Below the pieces are notes generated by a model, which worked only from the letters and a program-made list of their open reading frames with translations, made no database searches and had not been told where the DNA came from. A stretch of DNA of 64,000 nt. Origin: Sphingomonadales bacterium UBA6157. GTDB lineage: Bacteria > Pseudomonadota > Alphaproteobacteria > Sphingomonadales > Sphingomonadaceae. Position 1 is the stretch's first letter; each line of letters starts with the position of its first letter. A program made the translations under genes and the position numbers. The stretch covers positions 6,005 to 70,004 of the forward strand of contig DIUN01000023.1 of NCBI GenBank assembly GCA_002423025.1, read 5' to 3'. Positions 8,348 through 17,445 of this stretch are shown in pieces.

Positions 8348-8937
8348 GAAGGCAATTCCCCCCGGGTACGCAACCACTCCAGCAGCGCCAGCAACGGCAG
8401 CCCCCGGATGACAAACTGGTCTCCATCGATACGCGTGAACAATTGCGCGCCCAGCCCCTCGATTCGATAGCAACCGACACAGCCGAGCACGGCCTCGCCC
8501 TCGGCATCGAGATACTGGCCGATAAAGCTTTCAGAGAGGTTGCGCATGGTGAGCCGCGCGGCGCCGCCCGCCCGCCAGATCGCCCTGCCATCCTGGGCCA
8601 CCACCGCTGCCGAGATCAGCCGGTGCGTGGTGCCGGAGAGCTGGCGCAGCTGCGCCTCGGCGCGCGGCCGCGTCTCCGGCTTGGCGAGCAGTTCGCCATC
8701 CGCCGTCACGGCAATGGAATCGGCGCCCAGCACCAGCATGCCAGGCAAGCTGCGCGATATCTTGACGGCCTTGAGCTCCGCCAGCGCGTCGGCGATCTTT
8801 TCGGCGCCGGCCTGCTCCGCGATCAGCGCAGCTGTCACGCCATCTTCGTCGACATGGGCCGGCATCGCCTCATGGGCGACCCCGGCTGCGGCCAGCATCG
8901 CCCGGCGCGCCGCGCTTTGGCTGGCAAGGACGATCAT
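8344..8937 (-). CDS. maf: Maf family nucleoside triphosphate pyrophosphatase
   Basis: A 197-residue Maf/Ham1-like protein. The N-terminal loop ASQSAARRAMLAAAG corresponds to the family's S-x-S-P-R-R motif, although here the Pro is Ala. Later motifs include LVLGADSIAV and the SESFIGQYLDAEGE region. Maf proteins hydrolyse modified or canonical nucleotides to monophosphates and have been linked to arrest of septum formation. It overlaps aroE and ppsR by 4 bp on either side. Confidence 0.92.
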   Translation of the reverse strand: MIVLASQSAARRAMLAAAGVAHEAMPAHVDEDGVTAALIAEQAGAEKIADALAELKAVKISRSLPGMLVLGADSIAVTADGELLAKPETRPRAEAQLRQLSGTTHRLISAAVVAQDGRAIWRAGGAARLTMRNLSESFIGQYLDAEGEAVLGCVGCYRIEGLGAQLFTRIDGDQFVIRGLPLLALLEWLRTRGELPS

Positions 8938-9794
8938 TCGCCAGCGCCCTCAGTATCGCTTTCGCCATTGGCAGCATCGGCGCGCGCCTGGACAAGATTG
9001 ATGATCGCCGCCGCCGTCTCCTCGATGGAGCGGCGGGTTACATCGATGACGGGAATGTCGTTATCGGCAAACAGCCGCCGTGCGTAGGCAAGCTCGGCCT
9101 CGATACGCGACAGATCAACGTAATCGGTATCCGGCGTCTGGCCGAGCGTCAGCAGGCGGTTGCGGCGGATCATCACCAGCCGCTCGGGCGCCGTGGTCAA
9201 GCCGACGACCAGCGGTCGCTTGAGCGAATAGAGGCTGACCGGCGGCGGAGACTGGGGAACGACCGGGATATTCGCCGTCTTGTAGCCGCGGTTGGCTAGA
9301 TAGATCGACGTCGGCGTCTTGGAGGTGCGGGACACGCCGGCCAGCACGATATCGGCCTCCTCCCAATCGTCGTGCCCGGCGCCGTCATCATGGACCATCG
9401 TGTAGTTGATCGCATCAACCCGGCGGAAATAGGCCTGGTCCATGACATGCTGGCGGCCCGGGCGACGGGTAGCCACCTGGCCGAGCAACTGCGACAGCGC
9501 CGCAATGGTAGGATCGAGCGGTGAAACAAACGGCAGACCAAGGCTGGCAGCGCGCTGTTCCAGCCGGTCGCGCACCGCGCCATCGACCAGCGTATAGATG
9601 ATCAGGCCGGGCTTGCGGGTGACTTCCTCGATAACGCGATCGAGATGGCCTTCCGAGCGCACCATCGGCCAGAAGTGCTTGATGGTCTCGACGCCCTCGA
9701 ATCGGGCGACTCCGGCCTTGGCGATCAATTCCAGCGTCTCGCCGGTGGAATCACTGACGAGATGGAGGTGCAGCCGTGCCTTGTCGCCGGTCAT
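8934..9794 (-). CDS. ppsR: Pyruvate,water (or orthophosphate) dikinase regulatory protein, DUF299
   Basis: A 286-residue bifunctional ADP-dependent kinase/Pi-dependent phosphorylase family member that switches phosphoenolpyruvate synthase or pyruvate phosphate dikinase off and on. It opens LHLHLVSDSTGETLELIAKA and has the nucleotide-binding loop AGVSRTSKTPTSIYLANRG. The ATG at 9794 faces the predicted origin. In Caulobacter and Rickettsia the homologue sits directly against the replication origin opposite hemE, as here. Whether the target is PEP synthase or PPDK cannot be read from the sequence. Confidence 0.93.
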   Translation of the reverse strand: MTGDKARLHLHLVSDSTGETLELIAKAGVARFEGVETIKHFWPMVRSEGHLDRVIEEVTRKPGLIIYTLVDGAVRDRLEQRAASLGLPFVSPLDPTIAALSQLLGQVATRRPGRQHVMDQAYFRRVDAINYTMVHDDGAGHDDWEEADIVLAGVSRTSKTPTSIYLANRGYKTANIPVVPQSPPPVSLYSLKRPLVVGLTTAPERLVMIRRNRLLTLGQTPDTDYVDLSRIEAELAYARRLFADNDIPVIDVTRRSIEETAAAIINLVQARADAANGESDTEGAGE

Positions 9795-10167
9795 CGCCGC
9801 AGAATCTCCGGTACAAGCTTGTGCATAACCATGGGAACGCCTGCGATAAGCCGGGCGGGCGCCGGGGCGCAACCCGTGACTCTCCGAATTTCACCGATCC
9901 TGTCCCGAGCCCTGCGGTGGTTTTCCACTTGGGGAAGACTCCACAGGCAGCCCTGTGGATAACGGGGACAAATCCTGCGACTCGCCATGAGTCATTGCAT
10001 TGCGCCCAATCCTGCTTGTGGACGAAACTGCTGACGACAAGTGATCCCCAGAATCCGGCCGCCCTCTACAACCGCCATAAGATTCAAGGATTCTGATTTG
10101 CTGAAGAAAGTAACGGCGCGACTTTCCCCCTCTTGACCACTTGGCCATGCCTCGTGAAGGAAGAGCC
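9795..10167. other. oriC: Putative chromosomal replication origin (oriC) between ppsR and hemE
   Basis: A 373-bp non-coding gap between divergent ppsR and hemE. It contains a perfect DnaA box TTATCCACA (minus strand, 9954-9962), a TTATGCACA box (minus strand, 9820-9828; matches TTATNCACA), and weaker boxes at 9921-9929 (TTTTCCACT), 10017-10025 (minus, TCGTCCACA) and 10042-10050 (TGATCCCCA, like the G-boxes of Caulobacter). Eight GANTC sites lie in the same stretch. The ppsR-origin-hemE order, with maf-aroE-coaE-dnaQ on the ppsR side, matches the known Caulobacter origin. No TTAA-type CtrA sites were seen. Confidence 0.82.
9979..9993. promoter_or_regulatory. Inverted pair of GANTC methylation sites inside the predicted origin
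   Basis: GACTC (9979-9983) and GAGTC (9989-9993) form a perfect inverted repeat with a 5-base spacer. GANTC is the target of the alphaproteobacterial cell-cycle methylase CcrM. Further single sites lie at 9802, 9878, 9937, 10051, 10081 and 10089. Role as methylation sites is inferred from the motif. Confidence 0.5.
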
Positions 10168-11211
10168 ATGAGCGATACAAACCTGCCTGCCGACCCGCCC
10201 TTGCTCGCCGTCCTGAAGGGCGAACGACGTGACCCGCCGCCTGTCTGGCTGATGCGACAAGCAGGGCGATATCTCCCGGAATACAGGGCCTTGCGTGAAA
10301 AAAAGGGCGGCTTTCTCGAGCTGGTCTATGACAGTGATGCGGCCGCCGAGATCACTCTGCAGCCGATCAGACGCTTCGGCATGGACGGCGCCATCCTGTT
10401 CTCGGACATCCTCATCGTTCCCCACGCCATGGGCCAGGGCCTGCGCTTCGGGCCGGGTGAAGGCCCACAGCTCTCGCCGCCACTCGATGACGCCAGCTTT
10501 GCAGCACTCGTGCCGCAGCCACAGTATCTCGCCAAGATCTATGAAACTGTGGCCAAGGTGAAAGCGCAGCTGCCGGCAAACACCACGATGCTGGGTTTTG
10601 CCGGTTCCCCCTGGACAGTCGCGACCTATATGGTGGCTGGCCACGGCAGCAAGGACCAGGCCGAAACACGCCGGCTAGCTTATAATAATCCTGAAGCTTT
10701 TCAAATACTTATCGATAAAATTGTCGCGGTGACGGTTGATTATCTTTCCGGCCAGATCGAGGCCGGCGCCCAGGCCGTGCAGCTGTTCGACAGCTGGGCT
10801 GGCACGCTATCGCCCGCCCAGTTCGAGCGCTGGGTCATTGCCCCTACCGCCGATATCGTCGGCCGGCTGATGCTCCGCCACCCGGAAACGCCGATCATCG
10901 GCTTCCCCAAGGGCGCCGGCGCCAAGCTGGCTGCCTATGCTGCCGAAACCGGTGTCGACGCTGTCGGGCTGGATGAGACCATCGATCCGTCATGGGCCGA
11001 TGCCATGCTGCCACCTGACATGCCGGTTCAGGGCAACCTCGATCCGCTGGCACTGATTGCCGGTGGTGATGCCCTCAAGACCGCTGTCACCCGCATCCGC
11101 TCGGCCTTTGACAGCCGCCCGCACATCTTCAATCTCGGCCATGGCATCCTGCCCGACGCCCCGATTGCCCATGTCGAGCAATTGCTTGAAATGCTGCGCA
11201 AACCGCTATGA
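10168..11211 (+). CDS. hemE: Uroporphyrinogen decarboxylase
   Basis: A 347-residue cytosolic enzyme converting uroporphyrinogen III to coproporphyrinogen III. Signature motifs are PPVWLMRQAGRYLPEYR near the start, ILFSDILIVPHAMG, and FAGSPWTVATYM (all in the expected order). The ATG at 10168 is preceded by AAGGAAG; in-frame TTG/ATG codons upstream (10141, 10147) lack a site. hemJ follows with a 4-bp overlap. About codons 169-194 are oddly AT-rich (TAT AAT AAT, ATA, CTT, AAA, ATT) in contrast to the rest of the gene; see the separate feature. Confidence 0.97.
   Translation: MSDTNLPADPPLLAVLKGERRDPPPVWLMRQAGRYLPEYRALREKKGGFLELVYDSDAAAEITLQPIRRFGMDGAILFSDILIVPHAMGQGLRFGPGEGPQLSPPLDDASFAALVPQPQYLAKIYETVAKVKAQLPANTTMLGFAGSPWTVATYMVAGHGSKDQAETRRLAYNNPEAFQILIDKIVAVTVDYLSGQIEAGAQAVQLFDSWAGTLSPAQFERWVIAPTADIVGRLMLRHPETPIIGFPKGAGAKLAAYAAETGVDAVGLDETIDPSWADAMLPPDMPVQGNLDPLALIAGGDALKTAVTRIRSAFDSRPHIFNLGHGILPDAPIAHVEQLLEMLRKPL
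10675..10747. other. AT-rich island inside hemE
   Basis: About 73 bases with much lower G+C than the surrounding gene; 10675-10721 is only about one quarter G+C by count. It includes the runs TTATAATAATCC and GATAAAATTG. The reading frame is intact (A-Y-N-N-P-E-A-F-Q-I-L-I-D-K-I-V) but uses codons rare elsewhere in the window. It lies about 0.6 kb from the DnaA boxes. It could be an unwinding element or other structural signal, or chance codon choice. Confidence 0.45.
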
Positions 11212-11651
11212 CGGGATGGCTCGCCGGGGCTTACCCTTGGGTCAAATCCGTCCATGTGATTTTCGTGATCTTCTGGATGGCGGGGCTATTCATGCTGCCG
11301 CGCTTCCTCGTTTACTGGATGGCGGCGGCGCCGGGCTCGCCTGAAAGCGCGCTTTGGGAAGAGCGCTGCAAGCGGTTGCGCCGCATTATCCTGACACCCG
11401 GCATGATTGTCGTCTGGCTCGCCGGTTTTGCGCTGGCCTTCCACCTCGGGTTCGAAGGCAACGCCTGGCTCTGGGCCAAACTGCTGCTGGTGTTCGGGCT
11501 GACCGGTTTTCACCACTGGATGGTGCGTGTATCGAAACAGTTCGCCCGCAATGAGCGCCCCTATGCGGAGAAGACCCTGCGACTGGCCAACGAGATACCG
11601 TCGCTCGTCACCATCGGCACCGTTATCCTGGTGATCGTGAAGCCTTTCTAG
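11208..11651 (+). CDS. hemJ: Protoporphyrinogen oxidase HemJ
   Basis: A 147-residue four-helix membrane protein of the HemJ (formerly UPF0093) family. These proteins oxidise protoporphyrinogen IX to protoporphyrin IX in organisms lacking HemG/HemY. The first helix carries the conserved His (SVHVIFVIFWMAGLFMLPR), and RLRRIILTPGM and HHWMVR follow. The ATG overlaps the hemE stop (ATGA), so the two heme-pathway genes are coupled. It converges on hisE with a 5-bp gap. Confidence 0.94.
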   Translation: MTGWLAGAYPWVKSVHVIFVIFWMAGLFMLPRFLVYWMAAAPGSPESALWEERCKRLRRIILTPGMIVVWLAGFALAFHLGFEGNAWLWAKLLLVFGLTGFHHWMVRVSKQFARNERPYAEKTLRLANEIPSLVTIGTVILVIVKPF

Positions 11652-11656
11652 CCGCT

Positions 11657-11977
11657 TCAGCTTTTGCGGGAGGCTTTTTCCACAAGGCCTGACACGCCTT
11701 CCCGCCGCACCAGCTCGGCCCGGATATCGTCGAAAGACAGCCCGGCATCTGCCAGCAGCAGTGCCAGGTGAAACACCAGATCCGTGGCTTCGCCGACCAG
11801 TTCAGCCTTGTCGGAACCCATTGCGGCAATCACGGTTTCCACCGCTTCCTCGCCGAGCTTTTGCGCGATCTTGGCGCGGCCCTTGCCAGTGATCTTCGCA
11901 ACATAGGACGTGGCAGGATCGGCATTGCGGTTGACGATTACGCGCGCCAGCAGACGATCGAAAACATCATCGGTCAT
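11657..11977 (-). CDS. hisE: Phosphoribosyl-ATP pyrophosphatase
   Basis: A 106-residue all-alpha NTP pyrophosphohydrolase (MazG-like fold) for the second step of histidine synthesis. It contains [13 protein letters not shown] and [16 protein letters not shown], the acidic helices that bind Mg2+. HisI is not fused to it and is not in this window. It is last in hisB-hisH-hisA-hisF-hisE, with a 4-bp overlap with hisF. Confidence 0.95.
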   Translation of the reverse strand: MTDDVFDRLLARVIVNRNADPATSYVAKITGKGRAKIAQKLGEEAVETVIAAMGSDKAELVGEATDLVFHLALLLADAGLSFDDIRAELVRREGVSGLVEKASRKS

Positions 11978-12741
11978 AGCGGAGTCCTCACGCGAATGCC
12001 GGCCTTGGCAAGCGCGGCCTTGGCATCACTGATGCTGGCCTCGCCAAAATGAAAAATCGAAGCCGCCAGAACAGCGCTGGCATGACCTTGCAGAACGCCT
12101 GCCACCAGATCATCGAGCCCACCGACTCCGCCGGACGCCACCACCGGAATGGACACCGCGTCTGATATTGTGCGGGTGAGTGCCAGGTCATAGCCCGAGC
12201 GTGTGCCGTCCTTGTCCATGCTGGTCAGCAAAATCTCGCCGGCACCAAGCCGTGCAGCCTCGATGGCATAGGCGATAGCATCGATGCCTGTTGGCTTGCG
12301 GCCGCCGTGGGTGAAGATTTCCCAGCGACCGTTGCCGACGGACTTTGCATCCACCGCCACCACAACACATTGCTCACCAAAGCGCATGGCAAGTTCGCCG
12401 ATCAGCGCCGGGCGCGCCACTGCAGCACTGTTGATAGCCACCTTGTCGGCCCCAGCCAGCAAGAGCGCGCGGGCATCCTCCACCGAGCGCACCCCGCCGC
12501 CAACGGTGAGCGGCATGAAGCACGCATCGGCAGTTGCCTCGACGATGTGCAGCAGCGTGCCACGGTCTTCATGCGTCGCGGTAATATCCAGGAACGTCAG
12601 TTCATCGGCACCCGCGGCATCATAGGCGCGCGCGGCTTCCACAGGATCGCCAGCGTCACGCAGCGCAACAAAGTTGACTCCCTTTACGACACGGCCACCG
12701 GCCACATCGAGGCAGGGAATGACGCGGACAGCGAGGCTCAT
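11974..12741 (-). CDS. hisF: Imidazole glycerol phosphate synthase, cyclase subunit
   Basis: A 255-residue (beta/alpha)8 barrel. It makes imidazole glycerol phosphate and AICAR from PRFAR, using ammonia delivered by HisH. The two catalytic aspartates lie in [18 protein letters not shown] (about residue 12) and [10 protein letters not shown] (about 130). It overlaps hisA and hisE by 4 bp. Start and length fit the family. Confidence 0.97.
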   Translation of the reverse strand: MSLAVRVIPCLDVAGGRVVKGVNFVALRDAGDPVEAARAYDAAGADELTFLDITATHEDRGTLLHIVEATADACFMPLTVGGGVRSVEDARALLLAGADKVAINSAAVARPALIGELAMRFGEQCVVVAVDAKSVGNGRWEIFTHGGRKPTGIDAIAYAIEAARLGAGEILLTSMDKDGTRSGYDLALTRTISDAVSIPVVASGGVGGLDDLVAGVLQGHASAVLAASIFHFGEASISDAKAALAKAGIRVRTPL

Positions 12742-13469
12742 GCAGCGCCTGCAGCAACGGCAAGCGCTTCTGCCAGGTCGAGCCGGCCATCATAAAGCGC
12801 CCGGCCGGTGATGACGCCCTCGATATTAGGCTGGCCGACCAGTGCGCGGATATCGGCAATGCCGGCAACACCGCCAGATGCGATGACCGGAACCGGGCTG
12901 ACAGCTGCCAGCGCAACTGTGGCTTCCAGGTTGACGCCCTTCAGCATGCCATCGCGGCCAACATCGGTGAACAACAGCGCCGCCACACCTGCATCGGCAA
13001 AGCGTGCTGCCAGCTCGGCGACCGAAACAGTGGACTTGTCCGCCCAGCCACGCGTCGCGACAAAGCCTTCGCGGGCATCGACAGCCACGACGATGCGACC
13101 TGGATGAGCAGCTGCCGCCTCACGCACCAGCTCAGGATTTTCCAGTGCCGCCGTCCCCATCACCACCCGCCACACGCCAAGTTCCAGCCAGCGCTCGACA
13201 TTGGCGCGGGTGCGTATGCCGCCGCCGACCTGGACGCGACCGGGAAAGGCAGCGAGCGCTGCCGAAACACCCGCGCCATTGCGGCTTTCGCCGGCAAAGG
13301 CACCATCGAGATCGACCACGTGCAATGCAGCTGCGCCCGCGTCGGCAAAGCTGCGCGCCTGGGCGCCTGGATCCTCGGCATAAACCGTCGCGCGGGCCAT
13401 GTCGCCTTCAGCCAGGCGGACGCACTGGCCACCCTTGAGATCAATGGCAGGAAAGACAATGAGACTCAT
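12738..13469 (-). CDS. hisA: ProFAR isomerase (HisA)
   Basis: A 243-residue (beta/alpha)8 barrel that isomerises ProFAR to PRFAR. Catalytic residues are the Asp in [14 protein letters not shown] (about residue 9) and the Asp in VVAVDAREG (about 129). It overlaps hisH upstream and hisF downstream by 4 bp each, giving a coupled HisA-HisF-HisH production line. Confidence 0.97.
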   Translation of the reverse strand: MSLIVFPAIDLKGGQCVRLAEGDMARATVYAEDPGAQARSFADAGAAALHVVDLDGAFAGESRNGAGVSAALAAFPGRVQVGGGIRTRANVERWLELGVWRVVMGTAALENPELVREAAAAHPGRIVVAVDAREGFVATRGWADKSTVSVAELAARFADAGVAALLFTDVGRDGMLKGVNLEATVALAAVSPVPVIASGGVAGIADIRALVGQPNIEGVITGRALYDGRLDLAEALAVAAGAA

Positions 13470-14089
13470 GATTTCAGCCAGTTGGCGAGAAAACCAAGGC
13501 CATAGGCCTGGCTCTTCTCGGGGTGGAACTGCACGCCAGTGATGTTGCCGCGCGCCACGATGGCAGGGAACACGCCGCCATGGTCGCTGGTGGCAAGAAT
13601 GTCGGCTGCATCATCGGGATCGAAGCGATAACTGTGCACGAAATAGGCGTCGCCAGCCACGATGCCGCTGCCCGGCACCGGAACAACGCAGTTCCAGCCC
13701 ATGTGCGGTATCTTGAGCGAAGGGTCCGATGGCACCATGCGTGTCACCTTGCCGGGCAGCCAGCCGAGACCAGCATGGATGCCATGCTCATGGCCCTCGC
13801 TGGCCAGCAACTGCATGCCGACGCAGATGCCGAGGAACGGCTTGCGTTGCACGATCACGGCTTCGCCCAGCGCTGCTTCGATGCCGGCGGCCCCGCGCAA
13901 CGCGTTGATGCACTGCGCGAAAGCACCGACGCCGGGCAGCACGATACGATCTGCCGAGGCAATGCGCTCAGGATCGCTGGTCACGTCCACCTGTGCGGCG
14001 CCGGCTGCGGCCAGCGCCCGTGCTGCCGATCTCAGATTGCCAGCGCCATAATCGACAAGCGCAATGCGCTCAGGCGCCATGGCTGCCAT
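13466..14089 (-). CDS. hisH: Imidazole glycerol phosphate synthase, glutamine amidotransferase subunit
   Basis: A roughly 207-residue class I glutamine amidotransferase that feeds ammonia to HisF. The nucleophilic Cys lies in [15 protein letters not shown] and the His/Glu pair in VQFHPEKS near the C-terminus. Two starts are possible: ATG at 14089 (with GGAG about 11 bases upstream) and ATG at 14080. Both overlap the end of hisB (stop at 14070). The longer frame beyond lies inside hisB and is discarded. Confidence 0.95.
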   Translation of the reverse strand: MAAMAPERIALVDYGAGNLRSAARALAAAGAAQVDVTSDPERIASADRIVLPGVGAFAQCINALRGAAGIEAALGEAVIVQRKPFLGICVGMQLLASEGHEHGIHAGLGWLPGKVTRMVPSDPSLKIPHMGWNCVVPVPGSGIVAGDAYFVHSYRFDPDDAADILATSDHGGVFPAIVARGNITGVQFHPEKSQAYGLGFLANWLKS

Positions 14090-14696
14090 CAAGCGAGACT
14101 CCGCCGAGCGTGCCCTTGGTGGACGGCACGGCATCGGCCTTGCGCGGATCGATTGCCACAGCAGCGCGCAGCGCCCGGGCCAGGCCCTTGAAGCAGCTTT
14201 CAACGATATGGTGGTTGTTCACGCCATAAAGCGTCTCGATGTGCAGCGTGATGCCGGCGGACCCGGCGAAGGCGGCAAACCACTCCTTGAACAGTTCGGT
14301 ATCCATCTCGCCAAGCCGCGGCTGCGAAAAGCCGGACTTCCAGACGAGATAGGGCCGGCCGGAAATGTCCAGCGCCACGCGGGTTAGCGTTTCGTCCATC
14401 GGGATGAGCGCATCGCCATAGCGGGTGATGCCGCGCCGGTCACCCAGCGCCTTGGCAAACGCCTCGCCGAGCGCGATGCCGCTGTCCTCCGTGGTGTGGT
14501 GCGCATCGATATGAAGGTCACCTTTAGCGGTGAGGGTGATGTCGATCAGCGAGTGCCGCGAGAGCTGCTCGAGCATGTGATCGAGGAAGCCGATGCCGGT
14601 GGAAACGCGGTATTCGCCGGTGCCATCGAGATCGATGGACACTTCGATCGCCGTTTCCTTGGTGCTGCGGCTGACGGATGCGGTGCGGTTGCTCAT
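14070..14696 (-). CDS. hisB: Imidazoleglycerol-phosphate dehydratase
   Basis: A 208-residue monofunctional HisB catalysing the manganese-dependent dehydration of imidazole glycerol phosphate. The metal-binding motifs are [33 protein letters not shown] and [19 protein letters not shown] (each in the expected order). It starts the hisBHAFE series, and its stop overlaps the hisH start. There is no fused phosphatase domain, as is normal for alphaproteobacteria. Confidence 0.96.
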   Translation of the reverse strand: MSNRTASVSRSTKETAIEVSIDLDGTGEYRVSTGIGFLDHMLEQLSRHSLIDITLTAKGDLHIDAHHTTEDSGIALGEAFAKALGDRRGITRYGDALIPMDETLTRVALDISGRPYLVWKSGFSQPRLGEMDTELFKEWFAAFAGSAGITLHIETLYGVNNHHIVESCFKGLARALRAAVAIDPRKADAVPSTKGTLGGVSLDGSHGA

Positions 14697-14763
14697 GGTG
14701 CCGCGCGGTAGAGCATGCGTGGCCCGGGGGCAAGATGGGGGACGTCGCAGGCGCTGGCCAGCG

Positions 14764-15393
14764 TCACTGCAGCGCGATGTTGAAGTTTGCCGCGTGCCGG
14801 GGCTGGATATGGCGATAGAAGGACTGGATGATGTTCAGATCCTCCTCATAATCCCCGGTCGGCCAGAATATCGCGGCCATGTGCACGGCCTTTTCCCTGT
14901 AATCCATGGTCGCAAAGCCAAGCGGCACGCCGGCTGCCACAGCGATATGATAGAAACCGGATTTCCATTTCTCCACGGCGCCGCGCGTGCCTTCCGGCGG
15001 CACCACCAGGATCAGGTCCTCGCTGGCGGCAAAGGCATCGGCCATCTGGCGAACGACATCATTGTTGCGGGAGCGATCTATCGGCACGCAGCCCGACCAT
15101 TTCACCAGCCAGCCGAACGGTCCCTCTGTCAGGCTCTTCTTGCCCATGTAGCGCAGCCGCACGCGCCAGGCGCCGGCAACGGCCAGCATCCAGATCCCGT
15201 CCCAATTCGAGGTATGCGGCGCCGCGATCACCACCATCTTGCGGTCCGCTGGCCAATCACCGGCGGCGCGCCAGCCGCCAAGACGCAGAAAAATGCGGCC
15301 AAACCAGTGCCAAAGTTGGAACGCTACGCCGCGATAGGGCCGCGGAGCCGCAGTATCAGGACTAATACGGACAAGAGTACCGGGCGCTGCCAT
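14764..15393 (-). CDS. PlsC-like lysophospholipid acyltransferase family protein
   Basis: A 209-residue acyltransferase with the catalytic H-x4-D motif in PHTSNWD (about residues 60-65) and the substrate-binding VPPEGTR motif about 70 residues later. FWHWFGR-like hydrophobic sequence near the N-terminus suggests membrane association. It would transfer acyl chains onto a lysolipid or related acceptor; the specificity is not predictable. It is separated from hisB by 67 bp on the same strand. Confidence 0.85.
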   Translation of the reverse strand: MAAPGTLVRISPDTAAPRPYRGVAFQLWHWFGRIFLRLGGWRAAGDWPADRKMVVIAAPHTSNWDGIWMLAVAGAWRVRLRYMGKKSLTEGPFGWLVKWSGCVPIDRSRNNDVVRQMADAFAASEDLILVVPPEGTRGAVEKWKSGFYHIAVAAGVPLGFATMDYREKAVHMAAIFWPTGDYEEDLNIIQSFYRHIQPRHAANFNIALQ

Positions 15394-15533
15394 GAATCGC
15401 CGTTAGCAGAAGCCATGCACGCTTGCCATGGGCGCATTAAGCCGCAGCTTTTGTCCCCTGGGCTTTTCAGGCGCCTGCGCCTTCCTACATGAGAGAGCGA
15501 GGCAATTGTGCCGGTGATGGTGGTTGGAAGCGC

Positions 15534-16100
15534 ATGGCGGATTTTCCAGATTGGCACGGCACGACGATCGTCGCCGTCCGCAAGGGCGGCACGGTAGTGA
15601 TTGCCGGTGATGGCCAGGTGACGATGGGGCAGACAGTGATGAAGCCCAATGCCCGCAAGGTGCGCCGGCTTGGGCCCTCCAATGCCGTCATCGGCGGCTT
15701 TGCCGGCGCCACGGCTGATGCCTTCACGCTGTTCGAGCGGCTGGAAGCCAAGCTGGAGCGCTTTCCCGGGCAACTCACCCGCGCGGCCGTGGAATTGGCC
15801 AAGGATTGGCGAACAGACCGCTATTTGCGCCGGCTTGAGGCGATGATGATCGTGGCGGACAAGGATGTGACTCTGGTGCTGACCGGCACGGGGGACGTGC
15901 TGGAGCCGCAGGGCGGCATGGCGGCGATCGGCTCGGGTGGCAATTTTGCGCTGGCCGCAGCCCGGGCGCTGGCCGATTCCGAGCATGATGCCGAAACCAT
16001 CGCGCGGCGTGCCATGGCCATTGCCGCCGAGCTTTGCGTTTACACCAATGACCAGCTGACTGTGGAAAGCATCAGCGGCGCTGCAGGCGAACCGAAATGA
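15534..16100 (+). CDS. hslV: ATP-dependent protease subunit HslV
   Basis: A 188-residue N-terminal nucleophile peptidase forming the HslV double hexamer. The mature enzyme should start at a Thr in [12 protein letters not shown] after loss of a short propeptide, followed by [18 protein letters not shown] place the start at the ATG at 15534, with GGAAG just upstream. hslU follows with a 4-bp overlap. No convincing heat-shock promoter was found. Confidence 0.96.
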   Translation: MADFPDWHGTTIVAVRKGGTVVIAGDGQVTMGQTVMKPNARKVRRLGPSNAVIGGFAGATADAFTLFERLEAKLERFPGQLTRAAVELAKDWRTDRYLRRLEAMMIVADKDVTLVLTGTGDVLEPQGGMAAIGSGGNFALAAARALADSEHDAETIARRAMAIAAELCVYTNDQLTVESISGAAGEPK

Positions 16101-17407
16101 GCGTGATGGAAGAGGCTGGCATGACGCCGCGCGAGATCGTGGCGGCGCTGGATCGGCACATCGTCGGCCAGGGCGATGCCAAGCGGGCGGTGGCGGTGGC
16201 GCTGCGCAATCGCTGGCGCCGGCAGCGGCTGGGTGATGACTTGCGTGACGAGGTGAGCCCCAAGAACATCCTGATGATCGGGCCCACCGGCTGCGGCAAG
16301 ACCGAGATCAGCCGGCGGCTGGCGCGGCTGGCCGGTGCGCCGTTCCTCAAGATCGAGGCGACCAAGTTCACCGAGGTTGGCTATGTCGGCCGCGATGTCG
16401 ATTCCATCATTCGCGATCTGGTCGAGGAGGCGATCCGGCTGGTGCGCGAACAGCGCCGGGCCGGCGTCAAGGAAGCAGCGGAGGCGGCTGCGGAAGCCCG
16501 GCTGCTCGATGTGCTGGTTGGCAAGGATGCCAGCGAGGCGACCCGGCTGGCGTTCCGGGACCGGTTGCGTGCCGGAGACCTCAAGGGCCGCGAAGTCGAG
16601 ATCGAAGTTGCTGAGGCTTCCCCGAGTTTCGAGCTTCCGGGCATGCAGCCCGGCCAGGTTGGCATGATCAACCTTTCGGACATGCTCGGCAAGGCGATGG
16701 GCGGACGCAGCAAGCGCCGCAAGATGCCGGTGGAAGCCGCGCTGGAGGCCCTGCTTGCCGAGGAATCGGACAAGCGCCTCGATGACGACGAGATTGCGCG
16801 TGATGCGGTGAAGAGCGCCGAGGCCAATGGCATCGTGTTTCTCGACGAGATCGACAAGATCGCGGTGAGCGACGTGCGCGGCGGTTCAGTGAGCCGGGAA
16901 GGCGTGCAGCGGGACCTGCTGCCGCTGATCGAGGGCACCACCGTCGCCACCAAATATGGCCCGGTGAAGACCGACCATATCCTGTTCATCGCCTCCGGGG
17001 CCTTCCATGTCTCCAAGCCCAGTGACCTGCTGCCCGAGTTGCAGGGCCGGCTGCCGATCCGGGTGGAGCTGAAGGGCCTGACCTTTGCCGATTTCCGCCG
17101 CATCCTCACCGACACCGAGGCTTCGCTGCTCCGGCAATACACCGCCTTGCTGGCGACCGAAGGCGTGACTCTGTCGCTCACCGAGGATGGCATAGACGCC
17201 ATCGCCCGCACCGCCGAGCAGGTAAACGACGCCGTGGAGAACATTGGTGCCCGACGCCTGCAAACGGTGATGGAGAAGCTGCTGGAAAGCCTCAGCTTCG
17301 AGGCTAGCGAGCGCACTGGGGACACCGTGACGGTGGATGCCGCCTATGTGGAGCGCGAGCTCGGCGCCATAGCGCGGGATACGGACCTTTCCAAGTTCAT
17401 CCTCTGA
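16097..17407 (+). CDS. hslU: ATP-dependent protease ATPase subunit HslU
   Basis: A 436-residue AAA+ unfoldase partner of HslV. The N-terminal [22 protein letters not shown] pattern is typical. Walker A is GPTGCGKT (62-69), Walker B lies in [13 protein letters not shown], the inserted I-domain spans about residues 110-230, and the C-terminus ends DLSKFIL, the tail that inserts into HslV. It is coupled to hslV by a 4-bp overlap. Confidence 0.97.
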   Translation: MSVMEEAGMTPREIVAALDRHIVGQGDAKRAVAVALRNRWRRQRLGDDLRDEVSPKNILMIGPTGCGKTEISRRLARLAGAPFLKIEATKFTEVGYVGRDVDSIIRDLVEEAIRLVREQRRAGVKEAAEAAAEARLLDVLVGKDASEATRLAFRDRLRAGDLKGREVEIEVAEASPSFELPGMQPGQVGMINLSDMLGKAMGGRSKRRKMPVEAALEALLAEESDKRLDDDEIARDAVKSAEANGIVFLDEIDKIAVSDVRGGSVSREGVQRDLLPLIEGTTVATKYGPVKTDHILFIASGAFHVSKPSDLLPELQGRLPIRVELKGLTFADFRRILTDTEASLLRQYTALLATEGVTLSLTEDGIDAIARTAEQVNDAVENIGARRLQTVMEKLLESLSFEASERTGDTVTVDAAYVERELGAIARDTDLSKFIL

Positions 17408-17445
17408 GGCTAGCTTCGCGGCGAATTCCTGAGGATGAGCCTGTG

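Noticed and set aside
15394..15533. Possible RpoH heat-shock promoter upstream of hslV
   Set aside because: CTTG-like and CCTACAT-like elements exist, but the spacing and bases do not match the alphaproteobacterial RpoH consensus well enough.
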